Source of the DNA: an uncultured Eubacteriales bacterium
Lineage (GTDB): Bacteria > Bacillota > Clostridia > Oscillospirales > Oscillospiraceae
Assembly: GCA_900320765.1 (NCBI GenBank)
Contig: ONTN01000076.1
Coordinates: 1 to 6,746 of the forward strand
Direction: 5' to 3'
Length of the DNA stretch: 6,746 nucleotides
A program made the translations under genes and the position numbers. Below the pieces are notes generated by a model. That model was not told where the DNA came from. It saw only the letters and a program-made list of their open reading frames with translations, and did no database searches. Shown piece by piece: positions 1 through 6,018 of the stretch. The stretch's first letter is position 1, and each line of letters opens with the position of its first letter.

Positions 1-32
1 TTGTCGGACTTATTGAGAAGCTTATAAGGTGA
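1..32 (+). CDS. 3' end of an upstream gene, possibly CsoR-type metal-sensing repressor (partial)
   Basis: Only the last nine codons would be present. In the frame starting at base 3 the sequence reads VGLIEKLIR and stops at TGA 30-32. A short amphipathic tail like this resembles the C-terminus of clostridial CsoR/DUF156 repressors, which often sit directly upstream of copA and control it with Cu(I). The stop overlaps the copA SD (AAGGTGA, 26-32), as expected for a translationally coupled operon. Another frame (LSDLLRSL, stop 25-27) is also open to the window edge, so neither frame nor identity is secure. The call rests mostly on position and a nine-residue resemblance. Confidence 0.35.
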   Translation, partial: VGLIEKLIR

Positions 33-37
33 TTTAG

Positions 38-2533
38 ATGGAACAATACAACGTAACGGGAATGAGCTGCGCCGCCTGTCAGGCGCGGGTTGAAAAAGCC
101 GTTTCCTCCCTTCCCGGTGTGACAAGCTGCGCCGTCAGCCTGCTCACCAATTCGATGGGCGTTGAGGGCACGGCAAGCGAGGCGGAGATAATAAAGGCCG
201 TAACCGAGGCGGGTTACGGAGCATCGAAGAAGGGCGCAAAGCGTGACGCCGCCCCCGACGAGGACGCCCTCGCCGACAGGGAGACGCCCGCCCTGAAAAG
301 GCGGCTTATCGCCTCGGTCGGTTTTCTTCTTGTGCTTATGTATATCTCGATGGGGCATACGATGTGGGGCTGGCCGCTTCCGCCGTTTCTCTCGGGAAAT
401 CATATTGGCATGGGAATAGCGGAGCTTCTGCTCGCCGCCGTCGTGATGGTTATAAATCAAAAGTTCTTTATTTCCGGCTTCAAGGGGCTAATGCACCGCT
501 CGCCGAATATGGATACCCTCGTCGCTCTCGGCTCGGGCGCGTCCTTCGTCTACTCCACCTGGGCTCTCTTTATGATGACGCTGCATCCGGAATCGGCGAT
601 GGAGTATATGCACGAGCTATATTTCGAATCCGCGGCAATGATCCTCGCCCTCATCACCGTTGGCAAGATGCTCGAGGCGAGGAGCAAGGGCAAAACGACG
701 AGCGCTTTAAAGGGTCTTATGAAGCTCGCGCCGAAGACGGCAACAGTCGTCCGCGACGGGAAAGAGGTCGAGGTCGGCATAGCCGAGGTACAGAAGGGCG
801 ATATTTTCACCGTTCGCCCGGGCGAATCGATCCCGGTCGACGGCGTCGTTGTCGAAGGCTCGAGCGCCGTCAACGAGGCGGCTCTCACCGGTGAGTCGAT
901 ACCGGTCGATAAGTCCGAGGGCGACAGCGTTTCCGCCGCCACGGTGAACACCTCCGGTTTTTTAAAATGCAGGGCGACCCGCGTCGGAGAGGATACGACG
1001 CTCTCGCAGATAATAAAGATGGTATCCGACGCCGCGGCGACGAAGGCCCCGATAGCGAAGACTGCGGACCGGGTCTCAGCCGTGTTCGTACCCGCCGTTA
1101 TGGCGATAGCCCTGATAACCACGGCGGTATGGCTAATTCTCGGCCGGGGCATAGGCTTTGCCCTGCCGCGGGGAATCTCCGTTCTCGTTATCTCCTGCCC
1201 CTGCGCCCTCGGGCTTGCGACTCCGGTGGCGATAATGGTCGGCAACGGGATAGGCGCGAAAAACGGGATACTCTTTAAAACCGCCGCAAGCCTCGAGGAG
1301 GCCGGGCGGGCTCAGATAGCAGTTCTGGACAAGACCGGCACGATAACAGAGGGCGAGCCGAGGGTAACGGATATCATGCCCGAGGCCGGGCATACCGAGG
1401 AAGAGCTTCTCTCCCTTGCCCTCTCGCTCGAGGCTAAAAGCGAGCACCCGCTCGCGAGGGCGGTCATAGCCGAGGCGGAGGGGCGCGGAATCGCCCCGAT
1501 CGAGGTGCGTGATTTCTCCGCCGTAGCCGGAAACGGGCTTGAGGCTGTGCTTGACGGGCAGCGGCTGAAAGGCGGAAAGATAAGCTTTATCGGCGCCGTT
1601 CCCGAGTCGGCGAAGGCTCTTGGCGAAAGGCTTGCCGGGGAGGGAAAAACTCCCCTGTATTTCTCGCGTGACGGGAAGCTTATCGGTATCATCGCCGTCG
1701 CCGATACGATGAAGCCCGAAGCTCCCCGGGCGATAGCCGAGCTTCGAGATATGGGCGTATCAGTCGTTATGCTGACGGGCGATAACCGCCGCACGGCGGA
1801 GGCCGTAGGCCGAGAGGCCGGGGTGGACAGGATAATCGCCGGAGTTCTGCCGGACGGCAAGGAGGCGGCTGTACGCGAGCTTCAGAAATACGGCAAGGTC
1901 GTTATGGTGGGCGACGGGATAAACGACGCCCCCGCCCTCACGAGGGCGGACACGGGAATCGCGATCGGTGCGGGAACTGACGTCGCTATCGACGCTGCCG
2001 ACATAGTGCTCGTAAACTCCCGGCTTTCCGACGTGCCCGCCGCCGTAAGGCTTTCGCGGGCGACGCTCAGGAATATAAAGCAGAATCTTTTCTGGGCGTT
2101 CTTCTATAACGCGGTCTGCATCCCGCTCGCTGCGGGGGCCTTTACCGGTCTCGGGATAACGCTCAGCCCGATGATAGGGGCGGCAGCGATGAGTCTTTCG
2201 AGCTTCACCGTAGTATCAAACGCCCTGAGGCTGAATCTCTTTGACCCAAAGAGCGCAAAAAAGGACAGAAAAAAAGCCCCGGTCGAGCTGCCGGAGCAAA
2301 TAATAAATGAAACCGAGGAGGATATTAAAATGGAAAAAACTATCAAGGTAAAAGGAATGATGTGCCACCACTGCGAAATGCACGTTAAGAACGCTCTCGA
2401 GAAGCTGGACGGCGTCGAGGCCGCCGCCGCAAATCACGAGGCAAACGAGGTAGTCCTCACCCTCTCAAAGGAAGTCCCCGAGGCAGACCTCAAGGCCGCA
2501 GTCGAGACCGCGGGCTATGAGTACGTGGGGTAA
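38..2533 (+). CDS. copA: Cu(I)-exporting P1B-type ATPase with N- and C-terminal HMA domains
   Basis: This inner-membrane pump uses ATP to export Cu(I) (possibly also Ag(I)). The 831 residues hold, in order: an HMA domain (1-65, metal site C11-x-x-C14); about four membrane helices between 88 and 212; the actuator domain with TGES (284-287); helices at about 345-403 with the ion-binding CPC (387-389); the phosphorylation motif DKTGT (D431); the nucleotide domain with SEHPLA (H470) and GNG (498-500); the hinge GDGIND (625-630); and the last two helices at about 680-728 with YN (690-691) and MSLSS (718-722). CPC, YN and MxxSS together define the Cu+/Ag+ (IB-1) class. A Lys-rich linker (739-764) then leads to a second HMA domain (765-831, C776-H-H-C779) that looks like a whole CopZ. 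The ATG at 38 follows AAGGTGA with 5 nt spacing. The linker contains slippery A-runs and an internal ribosome site, so shorter products are possible. The copper promoter/operator is outside the window. Confidence 0.97.
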   Translation: MEQYNVTGMSCAACQARVEKAVSSLPGVTSCAVSLLTNSMGVEGTASEAEIIKAVTEAGYGASKKGAKRDAAPDEDALADRETPALKRRLIASVGFLLVLMYISMGHTMWGWPLPPFLSGNHIGMGIAELLLAAVVMVINQKFFISGFKGLMHRSPNMDTLVALGSGASFVYSTWALFMMTLHPESAMEYMHELYFESAAMILALITVGKMLEARSKGKTTSALKGLMKLAPKTATVVRDGKEVEVGIAEVQKGDIFTVRPGESIPVDGVVVEGSSAVNEAALTGESIPVDKSEGDSVSAATVNTSGFLKCRATRVGEDTTLSQIIKMVSDAAATKAPIAKTADRVSAVFVPAVMAIALITTAVWLILGRGIGFALPRGISVLVISCPCALGLATPVAIMVGNGIGAKNGILFKTAASLEEAGRAQIAVLDKTGTITEGEPRVTDIMPEAGHTEEELLSLALSLEAKSEHPLARAVIAEAEGRGIAPIEVRDFSAVAGNGLEAVLDGQRLKGGKISFIGAVPESAKALGERLAGEGKTPLYFSRDGKLIGIIAVADTMKPEAPRAIAELRDMGVSVVMLTGDNRRTAEAVGREAGVDRIIAGVLPDGKEAAVRELQKYGKVVMVGDGINDAPALTRADTGIAIGAGTDVAIDAADIVLVNSRLSDVPAAVRLSRATLRNIKQNLFWAFFYNAVCIPLAAGAFTGLGITLSPMIGAAAMSLSSFTVVSNALRLNLFDPKSAKKDRKKAPVELPEQIINETEEDIKMEKTIKVKGMMCHHCEMHVKNALEKLDGVEAAAANHEANEVVLTLSKEVPEADLKAAVETAGYEYVG
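2257..2275 (+). other. Two zero-frame slippery heptamers in the CopA linker (candidate -1 frameshift site)
   Basis: Read in the copA frame, bases 2257-2263 are A_AAA_AAG, the heptamer used by E. coli dnaX, and bases 2269-2275 are A_AAA_AAA. Both encode Lys-Lys (741-742 and 745-746), just after the last membrane helix. A -1 slip at either site gives the same end, TGA at 2308-2310, and a 757-residue CopA lacking the C-terminal HMA domain; a slip at the first site adds the tail GQKKSPGRAAGANNK. The +1 frame also stops, at TAATAA 2301-2306. I see no well-placed upstream SD-like stimulator and only a weak downstream hairpin (CCGG 2279-2282 with CCGG 2291-2294). Function is inferred. Lys codons alone could create such runs by chance. 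Confidence 0.4.
2315..2321 (+). promoter_or_regulatory. Strong internal ribosome binding site before the CopZ-like domain
   Basis: GAGGAGG contains a perfect AGGAGG anti-SD match, followed by eight A/T-rich bases and then ATG at 2330. It is a stronger SD than the one serving copA itself. It lies inside the copA coding sequence, where it encodes Glu-Glu. The local sequence is clearly more A/T-rich than the GC-rich coding sequence around it, as is typical of a translation start region. Confidence 0.6.
2330..2533 (+). CDS. copZ: CopZ-like copper chaperone, possible internal start within copA
   Basis: From the in-frame ATG at 2330 the reading frame encodes 67 residues, the usual size of free-standing CopZ/HMA proteins, and ends at the copA stop. 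The metal site is GMMCHHC (residues 9-15 of this product), followed by the expected HMA helices and strands and a C-terminal GYEYVG. CopZ proteins carry Cu(I) in the cytosol and hand it to CopA or CsoR. The frame is identical to the C-terminus of CopA, so the domain is certainly made as part of the fusion. That it is also made separately is inferred from the perfect SD at 2315-2321. It may instead be a native gene fused to copA by loss of the intervening stop. Confidence 0.45.
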   Translation: MEKTIKVKGMMCHHCEMHVKNALEKLDGVEAAAANHEANEVVLTLSKEVPEADLKAAVETAGYEYVG

Positions 2534-2571
2534 AAAATAGCTCAATTATTATAGAACCCTTTAGATAAGGT

Positions 2572-2604
2572 AATACCGGACGGGTTTCCGTCCGGTATTG
2601 TTTT
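2572..2604 (+). terminator. Rho-independent terminator downstream of copA
   Basis: A perfect 12-bp inverted repeat (AATACCGGACGG at 2572-2583, CCGTCCGGTATT at 2588-2599) closes a four-base loop GTTT and is followed by GTTTT. It lies 38 nt beyond the copA stop, and its T-run touches the htpG stop codon. On the minus strand the same hairpin begins right after the htpG stop but is followed by ACCTTATC rather than a T-run. It should therefore act best on copA transcripts, with a weaker role for htpG. Confidence 0.88.
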
Positions 2605-4484
2605 CATACCATAAGCTCGCAGACGAGATCGGTGTATTCCGAGGGGTCTTCAAGGGGCATATCGGCGATGAGAAGCGCCTGGCAATAGAGTAGCTTTGCG
2701 TATTTCTTCGCTCTCTCCTCATCCTCGCTCACAGCCTTTTCAAGGGCAGCGAAAACGGGGTGGTCGCAGTTGAGCTCAAGTATTCTCTCCGCCTTGATGC
2801 CGGCGTCCGGCTGGACAGCCTTGAAGTACTTTTCCATCTCGAAGCTCAAGCCCTCGCCCGCCGCAAGGCAGACGGGGTGGGATTTAAGTCTCGCGGAGGC
2901 GCGGACCTCCTTGACCTTGTCGCCGAGGACGCTCTTCACGAAGTCGAACGTCGCCTTATGCGCGTCGGAGGCCTCGCTCGCCTTTTTCTCCGCCTCCTCG
3001 CTCACCTCTCCGTCGAGAACGGAGCGGAACTCCTTATCCTTGAACTTTCCGAGGATCTGCGCGACGAACTCGTCGACCTCCTCGGTGAAATACAGCACCT
3101 CGGTGCCGTTCTCGCGAAGAGCCTCGGTCTGCGGGAGCCTCTCCGCCTTCTCGGGCGATTCGCAGGCGGCGTAGTAGATATACTTCTGATCCTCCTTCAT
3201 TCCGGAAACGTACTCCTCGAGGGTCACGGGCTTCTTCTGAGTGGAGGAATAGAACATCAGAAGGTCGGAGAGAAGCTCGCGGTTTACTCCGTAGCCCTCG
3301 GCGCAGCCGTATTTTATCTGGCGGCCGAAGTTCTTCCAGAACTTCTCATAGCCCTCGCGGTCGTCCTTCAGAAGCTTTATAAGGTCTGCCTTTATCTTCT
3401 TTTCAAGGTTTTTCGCGATGAGCTTGAGCTGCCTGTCGTGCTGCAATAGCTCACGGGAGATGTTGAGCGAAAGGTCGGGGGAATCGACGACGCCGCGGAC
3501 GAACTGGAAATACTCGGGGAGAAGGTCGGCGCACTTGTCCATAATAAGAACGCCGCCGGAATAGAGCTGGAGTCCGCGCTCGTAATTGCGGGTATAATAA
3601 TCGTACGGCGTCTTCGCCGGGATGAACATCAGCGCCTTATACTGGACTGCGCCCTCGGCGGAAACGTGGATAACGCGCTGCGGCGCCTCAAAGTCGTGGA
3701 ACTTCTCCTCGTAAAACTTCGCGTACTCCTCGTCCGTAACGTTAGACTTGGCCTTCTGCCAGATCGGCTCCATGGAGTTGAGCGTTTCGACCTCGGTATA
3801 GCTCTCGTACTCCGGCTTCTCGGGATCAGAGCCCTCCTTCACACGGGATTTTGAGACCTCCATCATAATCGGGAAGCGGATATAGTCGGAATACTTCTCA
3901 ACGAGCTGCCTTATTCTCCACTCGCCGAGGAACTCGGAATACTTCTCGTCCTCGGTGTCCTCCTTAAGGTGAAGGGTGATCTCGGTGCCGCAGGTATCCT
4001 TCTCGGCCTCGGCTATCGTATAGCCGTCAACTCCCGAGGAGGTCCAGAGCCATGCGCTCTCCTCGCCGTATTTCTTCGTCAGAACTGAAACCTCGTCCGC
4101 CACCATAAATGCGGAGTAGAAGCCGACGCCGAACTGACCGATAACGTCGGTATCGAGCGGCTCCTCGCCGACCTCATTTCTGAACTTTAAGGTGCCGGAG
4201 GCGGCGATAACGCCGAGATTGGCCTCGAGCTCGTCCTTATCCATACCGATTCCGTTATCGCTCACGGTAATGGTGCGGGCGGCCTCGTCGCGGGATAGCG
4301 TGATTTTGAAGTCGCCGCGGTTTAAGCCGATATTCTCGGTGAGCGATTTATACAGTAGCTTATCGCAGGCGTCGGACGCGTTGGAGATAAGCTCGCGGAG
4401 GAATATCTCCTTATGTGTGTAGATTGAGTTGATCATAAGGTCGAGAAGCCTTTTGGACTCGGCCTTAAACTGCTTTTTGGGCAT
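2604..4484 (-). CDS. htpG: Hsp90-family molecular chaperone HtpG
   Basis: This cytosolic ATP-dependent dimeric chaperone helps fold and remodel client proteins, especially under stress. From the chosen start it has 626 residues, close to the roughly 620-630 usual for HtpG. The N-terminal GHKL ATPase is intact: catalytic E31 and N35 in RELISNASDA, DNGIGM (76-81), GQFGVGF (116-122) and GTEIT (166-170). The middle domain carries NSMEPIWQK (236-244) and the catalytic-loop LNISRELLQ (340-348, R344). The rest is the C-terminal dimerisation domain. ATG 4484-4482 is preferred because MPKKQFKAESKRLLDLMINS matches how the family starts, and an SD (AAAGGAAG, 4503-4496) precedes it by 11 nt. An in-frame GTG at 4532 has no SD and lies at the promoter -10, upstream of the likely transcript start. 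The gene is monocistronic, convergent with copA and divergent from mnmA. Confidence 0.97.
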   Translation of the reverse strand: MPKKQFKAESKRLLDLMINSIYTHKEIFLRELISNASDACDKLLYKSLTENIGLNRGDFKITLSRDEAARTITVSDNGIGMDKDELEANLGVIAASGTLKFRNEVGEEPLDTDVIGQFGVGFYSAFMVADEVSVLTKKYGEESAWLWTSSGVDGYTIAEAEKDTCGTEITLHLKEDTEDEKYSEFLGEWRIRQLVEKYSDYIRFPIMMEVSKSRVKEGSDPEKPEYESYTEVETLNSMEPIWQKAKSNVTDEEYAKFYEEKFHDFEAPQRVIHVSAEGAVQYKALMFIPAKTPYDYYTRNYERGLQLYSGGVLIMDKCADLLPEYFQFVRGVVDSPDLSLNISRELLQHDRQLKLIAKNLEKKIKADLIKLLKDDREGYEKFWKNFGRQIKYGCAEGYGVNRELLSDLLMFYSSTQKKPVTLEEYVSGMKEDQKYIYYAACESPEKAERLPQTEALRENGTEVLYFTEEVDEFVAQILGKFKDKEFRSVLDGEVSEEAEKKASEASDAHKATFDFVKSVLGDKVKEVRASARLKSHPVCLAAGEGLSFEMEKYFKAVQPDAGIKAERILELNCDHPVFAALEKAVSEDEERAKKYAKLLYCQALLIADMPLEDPSEYTDLVCELMV

Positions 4485-4523
4485 TTTGAGCTGCACTTCC
4501 TTTGAATGATTTTTCCAAATGGG

Positions 4524-4552
4524 AATATACACCCGCGGAAATCATAAGTCAA
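4524..4552 (-). promoter_or_regulatory. Sigma-A promoter of htpG
   Basis: On the minus strand, TTGACT (4552-4547) and TATATT (4529-4524) are separated by exactly 17 nt. Transcription should begin near 4517, giving a leader of about 33 nt that contains the SD AAAGGAAG. I see no CIRCE (HrcA) or tandem CtsR heptad, so the sequence gives no sign of those classical Firmicute heat-shock controls. Confidence 0.82.
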
Positions 4553-4570
4553 TTAAGAAACCGTTAACAT

Positions 4571-4599
4571 TTGACTTTGCACCGCCGCTTTAGTATAAT
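4571..4599 (+). promoter_or_regulatory. Sigma-A promoter of the mnmA operon
   Basis: TTGACT (4571-4576) and a perfect TATAAT (4594-4599) are separated by 17 nt, a near-consensus housekeeping promoter. The expected transcript start near 4606 leaves only about 20 nt before the mnmA ATG, just enough for the SD GGGAGGGG (4611-4618). Its -35 box lies 18 nt from the opposing htpG -35 box, so the two polymerase sites are back to back. Confidence 0.87.
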
Positions 4600-4625
4600 T
4601 GCGGCAGCAAGGGAGGGGATAGTTT

Positions 4626-5672
4626 ATGGAAAAGTCGGCGCTTATCGCGATGTCCGGCGGGGTGGACAGCTCCGTTGCAGCCCTTCTTATGCTGCGCGAA
4701 GGCCACCGCTGCGCTGGCGGCACGATGCTGCTGCACGGCGGAGCCGAGGGCGATATAGGCGACGCCGCCTCGGTCTGCGCCCGTCTCGGGATAGAGCACC
4801 GCGTTTTCAATCTCTCCCGCGAATTTGACGAGCTCGTGGTAAAAAGCTTCGTCGCCGCCTACGAGGCGGGGCTTACGCCGAACCCCTGCGTTGAGTGCAA
4901 CAGAAAGCTCAAGTTCCCGATGATGCTCGCGAAAGCGCGTCAGCTCGGGCTTGAAAATATCGCTACCGGGCATTACGCGAAGATCGAGCGCGATCCCGTA
5001 TCCGGGCGCTGGCTTCTAAAAAAGGCTGAGTCCTCCGAAAAGGATCAGACCTACGTTCTCTACTCCCTTAGTCAGGACGTTTTGGCGCACACCGTCTTCC
5101 CCCTCGGCTCTCTTAAAAAGAGCGAGGTGAGGGATATCGCGGAGAGCGAGGGGCTATTGAACGCCCGCAAGCGCGACAGTCAGGATATCTGCTTTATCCC
5201 CGGCGGGGACTACGGGGTCTTTATGGAGAGCTACACCGGAAAGACCTACGAGCCGGGCGATTACCTCAGCGCAGACGGAGCGATACTCGGGCGCCACCGC
5301 GGAGCCGTGCGCTACACCCTCGGGCAGAGGCGCGGTCTCGGAATCGCGATGGGCGAGAGGGTCTTCGTCACCGGGAAGGATATGGAAAAGAACACGGTCA
5401 CGATCGGCTCGGAAAAAGAGCTTATGCGCCGGGAGGCTATTGTCGGCGGGCTCAATTTCATTTCTATCCCAGAGCTATATGAGCCCATCAGGGTAGAAGC
5501 TAAGGCGAGGTACAGTCAGAATATGAAGCCCGCCCTGCTGTCCCCCCTGCCCGGCGGAAGGGCAAGCCTTCTTTTCGACGAGCCGCAGAGGGCTATGACG
5601 CCGGGTCAGGCCGCTGTTTTCTATGACGGAGACGCCGTCGTCGGCGGCGGAACTATTGAAGAGGTAAGATGA
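4626..5672 (+). CDS. mnmA: tRNA-specific 2-thiouridylase MnmA
   Basis: MnmA adenylates and then thiolates U34 in the anticodon wobble position of Lys, Glu and Gln tRNAs, using sulfur supplied from a cysteine desulfurase. The protein is 348 residues, near the usual 350-370. The N-terminal PP-loop SGGVDSS (10-16) binds ATP. TPNPCVECNRKLKF (84-97) carries the nucleophilic Cys (C91), and SQDICF (185-190) carries the second catalytic Cys (C189). ATGHYAK (113-119) and a TLGQRRGLGIA stretch fit the family, followed by the C-terminal beta-barrel with LPGGRASLLF and MTPGQAAVFYDGD. C88 replaces the Asp found in E. coli, giving C88-x-x-C91. The start is set by GGGAGGGG seven nt upstream and by the sigma-A promoter directly before it. 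It is first in an operon; the next ATG lies one base after its stop. Confidence 0.97.
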   Translation: MEKSALIAMSGGVDSSVAALLMLREGHRCAGGTMLLHGGAEGDIGDAASVCARLGIEHRVFNLSREFDELVVKSFVAAYEAGLTPNPCVECNRKLKFPMMLAKARQLGLENIATGHYAKIERDPVSGRWLLKKAESSEKDQTYVLYSLSQDVLAHTVFPLGSLKKSEVRDIAESEGLLNARKRDSQDICFIPGGDYGVFMESYTGKTYEPGDYLSADGAILGRHRGAVRYTLGQRRGLGIAMGERVFVTGKDMEKNTVTIGSEKELMRREAIVGGLNFISIPELYEPIRVEAKARYSQNMKPALLSPLPGGRASLLFDEPQRAMTPGQAAVFYDGDAVVGGGTIEEVR

Positions 5673-5673
5673 T

Positions 5674-6018
5674 ATGGAAAACAAGGATAATAAATGCTGC
5701 GGCGGCTGCCGCGGCGGGGACTTAAGTCTCACTAAAGAGGAGCTGGATTTTCTTCTGCGCTTTCGCTCTCTCCCCTTCCTCCCCTTCGGGGCGAAGGAGG
5801 CCGGGCTCGACCCCGTATTTATCGACTGTGGCGAGAAGATAAGAGATACGCTCACCTGGCTTATGCTGAAGGGACTCATAAGCCTCGATTACGATATCCC
5901 GCTTAAAAACTTTGATTACGCTGAATACTCAGCCTACCCCGTCCACGGCAGCATGGCGCTGACCGCCAAGGGGCAGGCGGCTCTGGACGCCTACGAGATA
6001 CAGGGGGTAAGCGAATGA
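5674..6018 (+). CDS. Uncharacterised small protein with N-terminal Cys cluster and winged-helix-like body
   Basis: I do not recognise this 114-residue protein. It is likely real: it starts one base after the mnmA stop with a GAGG SD nine nt upstream, and its stop overlaps the next ATG (ATGA, 6015-6018), so it is translationally coupled on both sides. There is no signal peptide or membrane helix. Residues 7-15 (KCCGGCRGG) hold C8, C9 and C12; a fourth Cys is C52. A helix is likely at 18-31, another at 53-68 (a hydrophobic TLTWLMLKGL stretch), then GLISLDYDIPL, a variable aromatic loop, and HGSMALTAKGQAALDAY. That ending resembles the wing and last helix of MarR/PadR-type winged-helix proteins, which often read LTxxGxxxL. 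The fold is inferred by eye. A role in tRNA modification or sulfur/metal handling is suggested only by its neighbours. Confidence 0.85.
   Translation: MENKDNKCCGGCRGGDLSLTKEELDFLLRFRSLPFLPFGAKEAGLDPVFIDCGEKIRDTLTWLMLKGLISLDYDIPLKNFDYAEYSAYPVHGSMALTAKGQAALDAYEIQGVSE

Noticed and set aside
364..894. 176-residue plus-strand reading frame inside copA (and 967-1278)
   Set aside because: Out-of-frame Arg/Gly-rich shadows of the CopA membrane and actuator domains.
550..1245. 231-residue minus-strand reading frame within copA, and similar ones at 1133-1447 and 1312-1860
   Set aside because: They lie wholly opposite the well-conserved CopA frame, have low-complexity Ser/Ala/Arg-rich translations with no recognisable motif, and are the usual shadow of GC-biased codons.
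2534..2571. A possible extra promoter in the A/T-rich bases after copA
   Set aside because: TATTATAG looks like a -10 box but has no -35 partner, and the terminator follows within 30 nt.
2760..3449. 229-residue plus-strand reading frame opposite htpG
   Set aside because: Leu/Val/Ala-rich translation antisense to conserved HtpG residues; no credible SD or family motif. A codon-bias shadow.
4485..4625. Heat-shock operator (CIRCE or CtsR) upstream of htpG
   Set aside because: No TTAGCACTC-N9-GAGTGCTAA repeat and no tandem RGTCAAA heptads; the single AGTCAAA matches are explained by the -35 boxes.
4553..4973. Minus-strand reading frames (4553-4810 and 4590-4973) over the mnmA 5' end
   Set aside because: They overlap the clear MnmA PP-loop region and the promoter on the opposite strand, and resemble nothing known.
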